Source: Lindgomyces ingoldianus
Lineage: Eukaryota; Ascomycota; Dothideomycetes; Pleosporales; Lindgomycetaceae
Length of the DNA: 64,000 bases
Reading direction: 5' to 3'
Assembly: GCF_010093535.1 (NCBI RefSeq)
Contig: NW_022985168.1
Span: 1,266,537 to 1,330,536 of the forward strand
Under the pieces are notes generated by a model. That model was not told the origin of the DNA, ran no database searches, and was given only the letters and a program-made list of their open reading frames with translations. The position numbers and the translations under genes are program-made. Below are positions 10,138 to 22,265 of this stretch, in pieces. Positions within the stretch are counted from its first letter, which is position 1. Each line of letters opens with the position of its first letter.

Positions 10138-12507
10138 CTATACTCCAATCAAATCGGGCAACTCCAGCATTGTCCTCTGCACATCCTTCACTAGGGCTAT
10201 AAAATTTCTCTTCTCGTGCTCACTTCCAAACTCAATCCGCACTCCACTAACGATTTTCCTCTTATCAAGCTCCTTCTCCTTCCTCTCCACTTTCCCTTCA
10301 CCCGCAACTCCTGCCCCGCTGTCTTTTCTCGTAACACCGACCTTTTCCAATGGCACCCTTAGCCCTTTAATCTTGATCTCTTTCCCCCCTTCATCCTTCA
10401 GCCTGATTGGATTTCTAGAGCTATTGAGATAAAATGAGAGGTAACCTAATCGAAATTGAGCAGAGTAATGAATCATTGCGATAACTGCGCCTGTCGTTTC
10501 ATCCTCCCAGATGCGCAGGTTTTCCATCCCGCACATTTGTTCTTGATAGGAGAAGGCGCCGGAAAGGCCTTCGTGGATGCGGAGCGTCTTTTCTGTGCGG
10601 AATGTGCTGAGGAGGGAACGCCCCATGATTTCGTTTTGGAAAAGGGTTGATGCTGTAGTTTCAGTCTATGTCAACATTTCTTGGATCGAAAAGAGTGCGG
10701 AATGGGTAGTAGAAGCCTTACCACTCGTGTCTTCAAAATAATAATTAACCCAATGGGTCTTCGCAATCTTGAGCGGTCTTGTCCCATATCTCACATCATG
10801 GAACCTGAGCTCGCACGGTACTGTCACGCTAATCTTCTCCGGGTTAAAATAACTCGAATATGGGAGATAAATTTCTCCATCCGCAAGCTTCAACTGCAAT
10901 CGTACGATATTATCATCGCTAAACACCCAGATTGATGTCATCATGCGTACTGAATTATCCTCTGACGTCTCCCGTTTACGGACGACGGCGATGCGGCATT
11001 CCTGGCATGCCTTAATCATTTCAACGTCGTGCGAGTCCTCTTCTGAAGAGACTTTCTGAGCGTATTCAACGAGAGAACCGCGGCTGTGCATTGTTAGGAA
11101 TCGGGGATGGTCAATTTTTTTGGTGTGGGGGACCAAATGAACCTCGCTTACACGTCACATAAGATAGCAGAATTCCGGAAAGCCGCCTTCTCGAACAAGT
11201 CCCTCTGGCTGGAGGTCGTCGAGCTCCGGTGTAGCTTGATGATGTCTGGTGGTAGCGAAGGAACAAGACTCAGCTTGGAGACCGACATGGCCTTATCGAC
11301 TCCAGGATCTGGCGGAATGTCTAGAGCTGGTGGTGGGAGTGGAGGCATTATCGTTGAATCTGGCCTTGCCGTAGGCTCGGTCATTTCTGGTGTCATTGGG
11401 AGTCTAGATTCTTTCTTGGAGGGCTGGTGGTGGAGAAATGAGTTCCGACTGGTAGCGGGACTTGACCATCCACTGTGTGTTCCTGCATCTGAAGGCGGAT
11501 AGCTGCCTGAGAATTGAGGGGAAGATCCCTCAATACTGAGTTCAGAGAAGCGTTTGGATGATGGAGCTACTGGGGTCTCGTAGGTACGTATTTCAAGAGA
11601 CTGAGATTTTGCACCTCCCGAAGGCCCCCCAAAACTAAACTCCGAGAATCGCTTCCTTGCTGTGGCGGATGGGAGAGCTTCGGAATTACTCAGCTCAGGA
11701 AAGGAAGCAGCATTGTTCGAGCTCTGCCGCGGAGGAAAGTACTGCCGTGTCGGGATCGTTTCGGTAGATAGCGGTGTTTGTCGAGATCGATCCAAGAGGG
11801 GAGAGCCCTGAGGGGGGCTCTCTAGATCACGTGTTGGCCGCAGCGGTAGAGTGTCACCGGCGATTTCGATAGCGATGCGACGTACTTCCTCAAGCTGCTC
11901 GCCGAGGCTTCCGGTCCTATGATGAATCTTGTCGATCTTTTCTGCCATAGGGGCGACGACACTCTCCAGTCGAGCTAACGATTTACTGGTAGAAAGTTAG
12001 TGAGAGCTCCAACAAGGGTTCATCCACAGCATACCTTTGCATTGCTTGCATTGTTAGAGCGATGGAACTTGTGTGCATTCGGAGCATGTTCCGTAGATTC
12101 TGGATGTTACCGCCCTCGGTTGTCCACATCATAGTTTTGTAGCTGGCTAGCACCAGGTCGCTCCATGTTCTCTCAATGGCGAAACCACCCACGGTTCGAT
12201 GCTTCTTGATAACCTGATACTGGTCCATCAGAGAATCCAGGTCATTCACTGTCCGTTGACAGGACAGCACTATCGTAGCCACTCCTGCCTGGGTCTCTTT
12301 GTCCGCCTTTTCAAGCAGACTTTCATCTAGGTCAGCGAACAAGGTTTCGGCTAAGAGCTTGAGAGCTTTGGCCAGGCCGTTGATCTCGGTTTCGACTTCG
12401 AGAAACTCGGTCGGCGCACCCTTCCGGCCCGCTGTAAAGGCTCTACCGATCTTCCATGCTAATTGTGACAACATCAGGATGTCCCCGATGCTTGGAAGTC
12501 CTGCCAT
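10138..12507 (-). CDS. Protein with STAND/HeLo-like helical N-terminal domain, no NTPase
   Basis: Four exons (12507-12035, 11985-11152, 11083-10722, 10652-10138) join in phase to 727 residues. The N-terminal ~160 residues, starting MAGLPSIGDILMLSQLAWKI and including INGLAKALKLLAETLF, look like the helical bundle that heads many fungal STAND/NLR-type proteins. The middle (about 190-430) is Ser/Pro-rich and disordered, with repeated KRFSE motifs (RKRFSEFSFGG, SKRFSELSIEG). The C-terminal ~280 residues are a mixed alpha/beta region (SIWVFSDDNIVRLQLKL, VIAMIHYSAQFRLGYLSFYL). No P-loop, WD or ankyrin repeat is present. It may be a stand-alone adaptor or signalling protein. Exon 3 begins after a TTCCTAACA branch-like site. 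Gene structure is strong; function is unknown. Confidence 0.82.
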
Positions 12508-14039
12508 AGTAACAGTCTAGCGAAACGATAGCTTCGTGCAAAGAATGAGGAATGACTAGAGGGGGAAATGATAAACAAGGTACTACTGGCTGAAGAGCAG
12601 ACCACAAGAGCACGACGAAGACATGTCTATGAAAGCTGGAGGACTGAACTGCAATCGATTGGGGGAGGGTTGCGATATACACAAGGCAGATGATGAGCGT
12701 GGGGGCTTCCGGGGATGGCCAGCCGAGAGCTGGGGGACGTAAGAGCCCAAAGCCATGGGGCTGGGGTGGGAGCTCCGTTGGGTTTCGTGATGGCTGCGAT
12801 TCTAACGCTCACTGGTCCAAGTTGGAGCAGAGGCGAAGAGAAAGAGAAGGTGACGATGGGGAGAGGAAGACGGGAGTCGAGGCGGCCAGCCATGTCGGCA
12901 CGTGGGGTGGGTTCTGGAACGCTATTGGTGTGTGGCGCAACGAAACAGGAAATCCCCAGAGCGGGTTATTATCAGTCAGACGAAATTGACTCTGATGAGG
13001 CGTTGCGGTAACGGTCGTCTTGGGCTGGTGCATGTGCTCCGTTGAGGTGCGCCATTCGACTTGCAGCAAGTCTGAACTTCACGTGAGGAGACGCCACAGA
13101 TGCCATCGAAAGATGCATCAGGATGCGGTGCATTTTGTTCGTTGCTTGGGGCGTCCATGTGGCCCCTGCAGGGCCGCCTGGCCCGATGAGGCTGTAGGGC
13201 GTCCCAAAGAAGAGTGTTCATGTACATGTGTATGCAAAAGAGGAGATCAGCCCCAGGGCCATGCCAGGTGGGCATGCCGCATCAACCGCCCGCTCTACCA
13301 CAGACCATAACCCGTGCTGCTGCTGCTAAAATCACGCCCGACATCATGGTGGTGCTAATGTACATGGAGGGGCACTGGGACTGTTGAGGATGGATCCTCT
13401 GTCGCGATACCCAGTGTCTATGCAAGAGGAGAGAAGAGTCTGTCGGCGTCAGGAGGCCGTGAAAAGGCATTGTGCGTTACAACGGGCTCACCGAATAAGA
13501 GAAGGCTTTGGTTCGCTGCGGGAATAGCCTGCCATCGATTAGCTCTGTGCTCGTGCCAGTACCGGGCCAGGGCCATACCTAGGTAGAGAATCAGAGGGAG
13601 GTAGCCGCTGCAAGCTGTCAATGCGAGGACGTGGAGCAGATTGAAGGCGGCATACTAGTGAATGGCAACGCGAGAAACGTCGATGATGCGGGCGATGCGC
13701 TCCTGCTAAGGGGTTAGCTCACCAATTGACAGAAGAGGGATACTCTCAGATACCTTTGACTCTTCCGACAGCTGGAACATGGTGGGATGCAGGCAGAAGT
13801 AGGAAAAGAGATCGTTGTCGTTGCCGTCGGATTGGGAGTTAGACAACCGTCTACTGGAGAGCACACCAAAAAAAATCTCGACGCTTAGCCGGAGATTCGC
13901 CGACGCAGCCAAGACGCTAGCCCACCTGGCTAACTGTGCCAAAGGTTTATGGAGAGAAAATCACGAAGTCGCAACACAACCCGCTACTCCTTCATCACCA
14001 TCACCACCACCACCACCCACTACAGCAGTCGCCGCCGCC
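12508..14039. promoter_or_regulatory. Divergent upstream region
   Basis: A 1.5-kb non-coding interval separates the minus-strand STAND-like gene from the plus-strand SF3B4 gene. Several overlapping open frames of 60-100 codons exist on both strands near 12.7-13.3 kb, but they have no shared motif and lie in GC-rich sequence. A short CAC/ACC microsatellite lies just before the SF3B4 start, near 13993-14019. Confidence 0.5.
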
Positions 14040-15091
14040 ATGTCAGGCTCCGCCGCCCGCCACTGGGAGCAGGACAAGGAGGCCACCGTCTACGTCGGTA
14101 ATCTCGACGAGCGCGCCACCGACACGCTGATCTGGGAGCTCATGATCCAGGCCGGCCGCGTTCGAAATGTCCACCTTCCCAAAGACCGCGTCACCCAGTC
14201 TCACCAGGGTTTCGGTTTTGTCGAATTCATGACCGAGGAGGACGCCGACTACGCCTCCAAGATTATGAATGGCGTGCGCATCCACGGCAAGCCCATCCGC
14301 GTGAACAAGGCCTCGGCCGACAAGCAGAAGACTGTTGAGATCGGCGCTGAGCTCTTCATCGGCAATCTCGATACCATGGTCGCTGAGAAGGAATTGTATG
14401 ATACCTTCAGCCGCTTCGGCCCGCTGGTCAACATCCCCAAGGTGAGCATGCCCATGCCCTGCGCCCCATTTCCCACGTCCCCCCCTTAGCTAATGCGCCC
14501 CAGGTCGCTCGCGACGACATGAATATGTCCAAGGGTTACGCCTTTGTTTCCTTCGCTGACTTTGAGTCCTCCGACGCCGCCATCGCCAACATGAACGGCC
14601 AATACATGATGAATAAGGAAATCTCAGTGCAGTATGCCTACAAGAAGGATGGCAAGGGTGAGCGCCATGGCGACGAAGCGGAGAGGCTGCTCGCAAAGCA
14701 GGCCAAAGCCCATGGTGTCACGCCCGCTTTCCAAGCCATCAACCCGGCTGTGTTTCAACAACAACCAGCCCCAGTCCCCAGCGCTCCGCAAGCTTTGATG
14801 AGCGGCGATGGTCGCGGCGCCCATGGACCTCCGAATGGACCCACAGGATACGGACCCCCCCCTCCCCGTGCGCCTGTCTCCCTTCCTCCTCCCCCGTCGG
14901 GGTTACCAGCTCGCCCCCCAAGTGGGACCCCAGCCAACTTCTATCCGCCGCCCGCTGGCTTCACCAACACACCACCGCATGGTTTCGTGCCGCCAAACAC
15001 ACCTGCATTCCCAGCCGCCCCAGGCCAGGGCCCTGGTGCTGGATATCCAATACCTCAAGTTCAAGTCCCACCTGGATATCCCCGGCGCTGA
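14040..15091 (+). CDS. HSH49: Splicing factor 3b subunit 4 (SF3B4/Hsh49)
   Basis: This U2 snRNP SF3b subunit contacts pre-mRNA upstream of the branch site. Two exons (14040-14441, 14504-15091) flank a 62-nt intron and give 329 residues. RRM1 (about 17-90) has RNP2 VYVGNL and RNP1 GFGFVEF. RRM2 (about 104-180) has LFIGNL and KGYAFVSF; the intron splits it between NIPK and VARDDMNMS. After TRM-like RMM sequence the C-terminal 120 residues are Pro/Gly-rich, as in the family. The upstream frame is open without a stop from 13815, but the start at 14040 ([20 protein letters not shown]) matches the conserved N-terminus. Confidence 0.95.
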
Positions 15092-15869
15092 AGACTTGCT
15101 TCATAGTCTTTGGTCTAATCCAAGTGTATCAAGCTCCTGACTAGATGAGTGTAACAACCTTGGCAGGCCCTTGCGCATTAATGGTGGATTGTTACAAACT
15201 CAATATTCCCTTCATCATTTGTGGCAATTGGAAGCTATCTCAACCCTTTTGAGGTATTTTGTTTCTGATGGTGGTGAATGTGCTTGGATCGTTGTCTTCC
15301 GATCTAATGCAGTTGCACCAGATGCCGCACTGCTGATTCTGACAGCCTTGGGACAATTTCCCCGGACTCATGAGCAATGGGAATAGCCTCTATCAGCCGG
15401 ATATGGACTTTACATCATTCCGAGAAGGGACTATCCAAGACAGGGGCCCCCGATCTTCAAGTTACCAAAGGCCTATGCACTGGGGTTACCGAACGAGGTT
15501 GCCTGCATCAGCGTGGCTGGGATTCAATGGCGGATTTTTCAGGGAGCACGAATCAGCACGAATCTAAGGTTGTAGGCAATGAACTCTGTGGGGTTACTAA
15601 TTGTGGGGCACTCATCTTTCTCTCTTCTTGCGGATTGCCTTCGGCGTACTTAGCCAAAGCATAGGTACGGGAACGGGAGTCAGGGAGGGAGAGATGCTCA
15701 GATTTCGGTAGTGTGCCAAGTTGTTGTCAAGCACTTCAGGTCAAGGCACGGATGATATCATGGCTGAAAGTCTTTTCATGAGGCAGCTGTAGCCATTACC
15801 CTCGCACTCCAATGGAAGGGTTAATTTTCCGAATGAATTGAATGAAGTGAACACCATTCCCTTTGATAA
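15092..15869. other. Intergenic between convergent genes
   Basis: This holds the 3' regions of SF3B4 (+) and the L28e gene (-). Short open frames at 15171-15664 have no recognisable motif or splice pattern. Nothing else was seen. Confidence 0.5.
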
Positions 15870-16592
15870 CTATGCCTTCGCGGCAGCCCTCGCCTTAGCC
15901 CCCCTCAACTTCGTAGGTTGGTCCTTCTTCACTGGCTTCGAGCTCTTGCGAATAGCGGAGGCGCGGGCAACGGCGTCTTTGCGCAGGTCTGGTCGGTATC
16001 CATGCTTGGCGGTGCTGTTGACGATTGATGAATAAGTCCTAGAAGTGAAATCTTAGCCCACAGCACACGTACCCCTAAATACCTCGCCAAATCTCTTGGA
16101 TGATACCTGCTAATCGAAGCTATACGTACTTGCGCGTTGACCTGTTCGGACCGAAGGTTGTCGACTGGATCTGGGTGGAAGGTGCGTTTGCCTTATTGGC
16201 CTTCTTGGTCAGGAGTGTGACACCACCACTCTCAGTTCCCTGAACACCAATGGCCTATTATTCCCAATCAGTTTCCGTACGCCTGGATTCATCTTGTTTT
16301 CGTGTCGTGGACGGGGGTTCGAGGTGGAGTACCTTGTCGCTAACCATGCCCTCATACTGTAACTATGTGAGCCGATTGTCTTTGAAAAGTGCGGTAGATG
16401 CGTACCTTGCGCCTGTACTGGTTCTTCAGGTTTAGGGCATCGCGCGAGAACTGCTGGCCGCCAGCCTGCTTCCTCTTGACGAGCGTGGCGCTGTGGCCGC
16501 CTAGACCCCATGAGCTTTCATTCTCGCAGCAGGTCTCAGGTGGACTCACGTGTGATTTCCCATATGAGGTCAGAGGAGATGTTAGTAGCCAT
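15870..16592 (-). CDS. 60S ribosomal protein L28e
   Basis: A eukaryote-specific protein of the large cytosolic ribosomal subunit, absent from Saccharomyces cerevisiae. Five exons (16592-16550, 16500-16406, 16356-16333, 16254-16130, 16038-15870) join in phase to 151 residues. The 24-nt third exon encodes YEGMVSDK. The product begins MATNISSDLIWEITRGHSAT, continues LVKRKQAGGQQFSRDALNL, DKAIGVQGTESGGVTLLTKK and RPDLRKDAVARASAIRKSSK, and ends in a Lys/Ala-rich basic tail. These match the L28e/Mak16-related fold. Multiple introns are usual for ribosomal protein genes in filamentous fungi. The acceptor after AATAATAG was chosen because it restores the conserved AIGVQ. Confidence 0.93.
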
Positions 16593-17038
16593 GACGACGA
16601 TATCTGAGGGTTTCGAGGGAATGTCGTCGAGCGAGGCTTGCGGAGAGTTGAGGTCGTAAAGTTCGAAATTCGCGTGGGCTGCCAGATTCTGCTTAGCGCG
16701 ACGGGTCCTGGAGGAAGGTTGATCCGTGGAGCCGCGGACACGGGCCAGGTGACGACGACGCATCAAGAGGGCGCAGCGGCAGCCGAGATGTGCCTGGCAC
16801 TGGCTGTCACTTTCTTCCAGGGCTCAACCACCACACGCCTTCATACCTCATGTAGGGTGCAAGAATCAAGCAACGAGCTCAGCAACAGCGCGTCGTGATA
16901 TCTGACCTTCACGCCGCCATTTTCTTGCGTTCCGCATCTTCCCTGTGTCGCTCCTTCCTCCCATCAGCCGTCTCCCACCCCCGAGCCCGCCCCCCCGAGC
17001 TCCCAAACACTTCTCCAAAGACACATATATATTTCAAC
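16593..17038. promoter_or_regulatory. Divergent L28e / DUF2015 promoter
   Basis: 446 nt between the two divergent starts. The part next to the + gene is pyrimidine-rich (CCCCC-type tracts near 16990) with TATATAT at 17024. No specific ribosomal-protein element was recognised. Confidence 0.45.
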
Positions 17039-17469
17039 ATGGGCTACATCCTCTTTTCCCTCTCCTTTGCCTTTCTCGTGCTCGCTACCGGTAAGCCCTT
17101 CTCCGCTCCTTCCTCACCCGTCTCCCCACCTGCTAATCGATTTCCACAGCCGCCTACTTTACGCGCCACCACTGGCTGCACCGACTCCCAATCCCCGAAC
17201 CTCTCTATACGCGCCTTCCAACCTCCTTCCGTGACGATATCGAGGCGGGCCTCTCCTCTTCGGCCTTCGATCTTAGCGCCAACATCGAAGCCGGAGATAG
17301 TCGGCAGGGCCTCGATGACCGGGCCAAGCGCGAGGTCCAGGCGATTATGAAGCAGAGAGGTGTAGGCTTCGATGAAGCAAGGCGGATCTTTATGCAGGAC
17401 CGGTTCAAGAAGAATGGGATTGGGCCAGATGGGAGGCCGAGGGATCCGAAGTTTGTTAGTTTTTCTTAG
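17039..17469 (+). CDS. DUF2015 family protein
   Basis: Two exons (17039-17090 and 17150-17469) encode 123 residues. The N-terminus MGYILFSLSFAFLVLATAA is a signal anchor or signal peptide. The rest matches the fungal DUF2015 family: LPTSFRDDIEAGLSSSAFDLS, then REVQAIMKQRGVGFDEARRI and KNGIGPDGRPRDPKFVSFS at the extreme C-terminus. The family has no known function; it is small, conserved and probably membrane-anchored. The intron after ATG+52 nt removes a frame that would otherwise run out of the domain. Confidence 0.88.
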
Positions 17470-18775
17470 GGTCGAGAGATGGCCAGCTCTTGGTTGAACA
17501 TGTCGGTTAATTATCTCTTTTGTATGGGCTAGGCTGGTTGGATGGCTTGTTCGATCCTGGTGCAGGCGTCTTTTATTCTGGATCGGTTGAGGTCCAAAAA
17601 AGGACACTGTGCCGAAGAGGCATTGGAGCAGTTGTGTTTTGAAGCCCTTCACTCTGCATTCGCGTTCGAATGAATGCTATCGCGTTTCCTATGTCAGTTA
17701 CCACGTCTTTATCTTCCTTGTTCTTTGATTCCCCCATCCCTGAAAGCATTCTCCCGTCATCTGTCAGCTCGCACTTCACTTAAACCACCGAGGTCGAGTC
17801 GATGCTCATCTTGATCGTATCGCTTCAGTTTCATGTATCCATTACACCACCTTCCCGCTGAGACTCGCCGAGTAACTGTAATGATTCGAGTTGTAGTTTA
17901 GCTTGTGTCGAGAGGGAAATTAAAGAACATGGAAATGCGGAGAATCCTACTCCATTTCAATCCATTCGATCAATCATGGACAAGGAAAATTTCATCCTGT
18001 CGCATAGCGACATAAGAGTCTTGGCAAGAACATGAGGAGCGACCCGGCCTTGACCCTCTAGAGAGAAACGTGCATATGTTTCTGCCCACGTTAAGAAATA
18101 TCTGCCAAACTATATCTTAAGTTCGGGCAATTCTGCTCCATCACAGAGTTGCAGCAGCATCAACTCATAGCAAACTCCATTTATGTCCCGATAATCTTCT
18201 TCCTGCCTAGGAATTCATGCCCCCGGCCACTCCATTGCCAAAACTCATACCAAAGCCGGCTTACCAACCCGATCAGCAAGCACCAGCATTCGTCCCCTGG
18301 CCACCTGCCAACATGCCAGAATCCAATTATTAGTAATCACAGAGTTTCCTTGTTACAAAGCCTGCTTAGAGGCACTCTGCCACATCCGCAGATCTTCTCT
18401 TTTTCTTTGGACTTTCCCTTCTGCGAGCTTTTACATTTCCAATATGGCATTTCGAACATTTTAGTTCGATTTTCGAAGTTAAGGGTGAAGTTTAAATGTA
18501 GTAGAGCGTTCTAAAGAGGCCAACAATACAGAGATACCATGGTTTACATACGTCCACAAAAAGGCATGCCTTCGCTAGTAGTGATAAAGACCTCTAGAAG
18601 CTGTAAGCCGGGGACCTAGGGCTTTACCAATTGGCCTCCGACCCCGGCTGATATATACACTCCATACAAACACCGTTTATAGTGTAATACACTCTCATTC
18701 AATACCACGTACTACAGGAGCCTACTTCAAACACTTACTGTAAGCCGAAGGGCTCTACGATGGGCTGCCCAATCA
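17470..18775. other. Intergenic, gene-poor
   Basis: No splice-consistent gene was found. An open frame at 18149-18514 has no recognisable motif. The sequence just before 18776 contains TATATATAC and short A+T runs. Confidence 0.5.
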
Positions 18776-18826
18776 ATACTATATAAATCATATAGCTCCT
18801 AGGACCCTCAGTCCACAATATATGAC
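18776..18826 (+). repeat. Dispersed TATA-containing repeat, copy B
   Basis: Second copy of the element at 6431-6481. The first 25 nt are identical and the next 26 diverge at several positions, mainly transitions (for example CCTCAGCCC versus CCTCAGTCC). It ends about 40 nt from the stop of a minus-strand open frame (18865-19254), so it is not obviously that frame's promoter. Confidence 0.7.
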
Positions 18827-18864
18827 TCCTCTCATAACTCGTGCCCCTGCAGGGTTACACTGAC

Positions 18865-19254
18865 TTATTGAAGCGGGGAGCATATGTAGTCGTCGTAAAC
18901 ATGTGCTCGCAGTGAAGTCCTAGACAGGAAAACTCTATTCGCAATATACCCAAAGGCCATTGAAGTAGTAGTAGGGGTAGTGGTAGTAGTACTAATTATC
19001 GCCTGCGGTGGAGGACATAGCGGGGCTGGAGCTTGCCAGTTTGGTCCATGTTGCCACCATGGGCAGTCTCGTAAACGAGCTTGTAGGCTTTGGAGGAAGT
19101 CCTTTAGACAACTAGGTTTGCTAGTTGAAGTGGGTTTCTGCAGCGAAGTACCCATGGAGTAACCAGTATGCTTAGAAGAAGATTTGCTAGGCGTGATAGG
19201 CTTGCGGCTGTAGGTTTCAGCGGCGAAAGACTTGTGTGGTACGTAGAATTGCAT
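18865..19254 (-). CDS. Hypothetical 129-residue protein
   Basis: An uninterrupted ATG frame of 129 codons. TATATA-like motifs sit about 15-50 nt upstream of its start on the same strand (near 19268-19305). The product contains a central CPWWQHGPNW motif and a Thr run (ISTTTTTPTTTSM) that comes from an AGT/GTA microsatellite at 18966-18994. No signal peptide and no known domain are seen. It could be a chance frame over a microsatellite. Confidence 0.25.
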   Translation of the reverse strand: MQFYVPHKSFAAETYSRKPITPSKSSSKHTGYSMGTSLQKPTSTSKPSCLKDFLQSLQARLRDCPWWQHGPNWQAPAPLCPPPQAIISTTTTTPTTTSMAFGYIANRVFLSRTSLRAHVYDDYICSPLQ

Positions 19255-20616
19255 GAGAGGGCATTGAACTATATATGGTGCTTGTAAGGAGAGTATATAG
19301 AGGTTAGCAGTCGAAGATCAATTATTGGTGCCCTGAGGCCCGGCTTCGGGCTGTATATTGGCTTATTGGCTTTGATGTTACAGCCATGCCCCAAATAGCC
19401 ATTCGTGTCGCTGGCGCAGCCATGGTCTTGTTGGAACTGCCTGCACATGAGGTTGTCATGTTGGTGCTGACCCTGGTTCGCGCAAGTGAGCCGATGAAAG
19501 TCATGATGGAAGCCATTCTAGTTATTGGGGAAATTACTGTAGCACAGAACATATCGACATACGGCACGGTTGAAGTACGCACAAATGTGGTAGTGTAAGA
19601 CTTGGGCGTAGGCAATCCCCGAGGTCTCATAAATGTCATCGTCGGAGCATGGTGCATATACTTTGAATTGATGAACATGGATTGCAAATCACTATCAAAA
19701 ATCTCACCTATTTTAGTTGTAGTACTGTTTACGCAAAGGCTCGAGCTCGTTCAAATAGGAGGTGACATGCTGGATCGAATAGTGCTTGACAACGCCCGAC
19801 CCGGACCTACAAATATCATGGACGTACTGAAAAGTTAAAGGATTGAGTGCACCATAGGAGCTCAATGAACGATCTCACCTGCGAGTAACTACTACTAGCT
19901 ACTAGCTGCTAGCCTCTTACTTTGCTGCGTCTCATCACCTAGGTTGGAAATGCTGGGGGCGATTTATCATTTGGGATAGCAACTAGAATCCTGTTAACGC
20001 TGACCTTGATTCCAGCGAGATATTTAACAGATATATTCCGTCATAATTATCTTTTATGTTACGTGATAGCGTGCTGTAACACAGCCTGGCTACCAATCCT
20101 ACCCAGGTAGGTTTCACAAGAGCGAAGCAGGTAGTGATAGGTGATGAGGGAGGGAAGCTAAGGGTGGATACGACACTCGCAGAGCTCATAATTTTCCTAT
20201 TCAATCTGAAACACTAAGAGCTTAAGTAGAACGAAGTAAGCACACACGCGGGTGGCAAAATAAGCCGCACTCCATATCAATAAAATCTGCCAAGATTTCA
20301 AGAATCTTTAAACTTCAATATTATAAACATGGCTTCTTCCAGCAAGAACAAGAACATGAAAAATAGGAAAGAGCTTTGTATAGGGAGAAAGTAGAATAGC
20401 CATTTTCTATACTCCTGCTTAATTTCAAGGCCGTTTGCTCTCTATTTGGCTAAGATACTTGGTGTCGAAGAAGGTAAGTTTTGGGAGTGCGGCTTTTTCG
20501 TCACATAACGATCGCTTAACCAGTAGAGCCTTGCCGTATTGAGGCTAGCGTGGCTGCCGCATGTGTCCAAAACCTATTCCCATCGACCTCAACAAGCCAG
20601 ACTTCACTTTTTTACA
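19255..20616. other. Intergenic, gene-poor
   Basis: Frames on both strands at 19322-19838 overlap each other and show no clear family. A short CTA/CTAG-rich tract lies near 19885-19915. 20250-20500 is AT-rich and probably belongs to the promoter of the next gene. Confidence 0.45.
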
Positions 20617-22027
20617 ATGGCGCCTTCTCGTCCAGTTACTTCGATCATCAGCCTCGAGGCGTCACCGTCAAACAGCCGGGCAAATCGCACGTACCTCGTG
20701 TATTTCATCACTGGGAATCCGGGGCTGATTCAGTACTATTATACTTTTCTCACACATCTCTTCGATTTACTATCTCCCAAGTTCTCATCATCCATCTCAT
20801 TAAAGTTGCGAATCTTTGGGCGCAGTCTCTCTGGTTTCGAGGTCGATGAAGATTCCAAGTTTCAAGAAAGTCCACCACATGAGAAAGGACCGCCATACGG
20901 ATTAGAAGAACAAATTACGCAGTCTCACAAGGTGCTAGAGGACGTTGTCTGTTATGATCGTTTGAACGGCGGTACGGATGTAAGAGTTATTTTAGTAGGG
21001 CATTCCGTAGGAGCCTACATCCTCCTCGAAATTATTCGCAGGACACGAGAAAAGGCCGCCAACGATCCAGACAATGGGGTCAGAATTGCAGGAGGAATAT
21101 GTCTATTTCCCACTGTCACGCACATATCACACAGTCCAAGTGGAAGGAAGAGCAGTTGGCTTCTCAACCGACTGCATTTTGCCCATACAGCATCAATCGT
21201 TGTCAAAGTTCTGACACTACTTCTGCCTTTCAGTATGCTCTCGTTTCTCGTCAGCTCGCTGATGTCGTTTCCGTCAGACGCAGCACGAGTGACCACTGCT
21301 TTCGTGAAGAGCAAGTATGGGGTGAGGCAGGCACTGTACGTAATAAACTCATTTGTGATCCCGGACTGCCAGCGCTGACAAGTTAAAGACACATGGTACG
21401 AAGCCCCTGAGTACGACTCCTAGACCCATGTTTTGTTGCAACCAAAGGCCTGCAGAGCTGCCAGTTGAGCGGCAATTCAACAGGCCATGCGGGTATCAGT
21501 CATGATCTAGTACCAATCACCCTTAAACTCTACCTAAAAGAACTCATGCTAATTGTTCCTCCGCCGTGCTAGGCACGCGATGAGATGCTTACAATCACGA
21601 GTGACAGGTGGGATGCTGAGATCTGGGGGGCAGCACACCCTTCCAAGCATCCCCACCCCCGGCCAGCCCTACGATTCCTATTTGCGAAAGCGGATCATTG
21701 GTATGTATCAGCTCCCCCTCCCTGCTGTGCGGAGACTTCGAACATCACGGTTCGCTAGGGGTCTAATCGGCTTCCAGGGTTGCAGACGAGACTCGTGACG
21801 ACCTCATTAAGGTGAGAGGTCTTAGTAAGCACAGTGATGAAGACTGGAAGCCGATTATGGAGGTTGACGAAGTAAGAGGCTGGCCACATGGATTTTGCAT
21901 AAGTGAGCTTAAGATTATATCCCTCTGTGGGCAAGGTTGACGAGAAATAGAGCACAGTATACCAGTCGCGGAGAGGGTGAAGATGTATATTGATGACGTC
22001 ATTCAGTCCGACCTTGAGCGGCCATAG
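20617..22027 (+). CDS. Lipid-droplet-associated hydrolase (LDAH/DUF2305 family)
   Basis: An alpha/beta-hydrolase that binds lipid droplets and is linked to sterol-ester turnover in animals; in fungi the role is less clear. Five exons (20617-21335, 21389-21395, 21573-21700, 21778-21902, 21951-22027) give 351 residues. The early YLVYFITGNPGLIQYYYTFL block and the nucleophile elbow GHSVG in VILVGHSVGAYILLEI are typical of LDAH. A 7-nt micro-exon (ACACATG) links VRQAL to ARDEMLTITSDRWD. LRFLFAKADHWVADETRDDL carries the acid region, and GWPHGFCIKHS supplies the catalytic His near the C-terminus. Every junction is in phase and restores family sequence. It is convergent with DCP1. Confidence 0.9.
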
Positions 22028-22265
22028 GCATCCATGCTATCCCCTTCATACGGGATTGCCATCCACAAAGTGGGTTAGAAGCACACCAGAGCCTCGAACC
22101 GTGTTTGCAACACCGTGCTCTTGAACGGCCTAATTTCTTTCATTTGTTGCCAAGTCCTGCAATGGTAAGGCTAGAAGGGACAAGGGCATTCATGTAGGTA
22201 GGCGAGCTTTGTAGGCTCGATCGATTGCCACATAGATAATTCGTTCAAGGTAGAAACTGTCTGCT

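Noticed and set aside
12690..13310. Several overlapping frames of 80-100 codons on both strands
   Set aside because: GC-rich sequence with frames open on many phases, no motif, no splice-consistent partners, and located in a divergent promoter.
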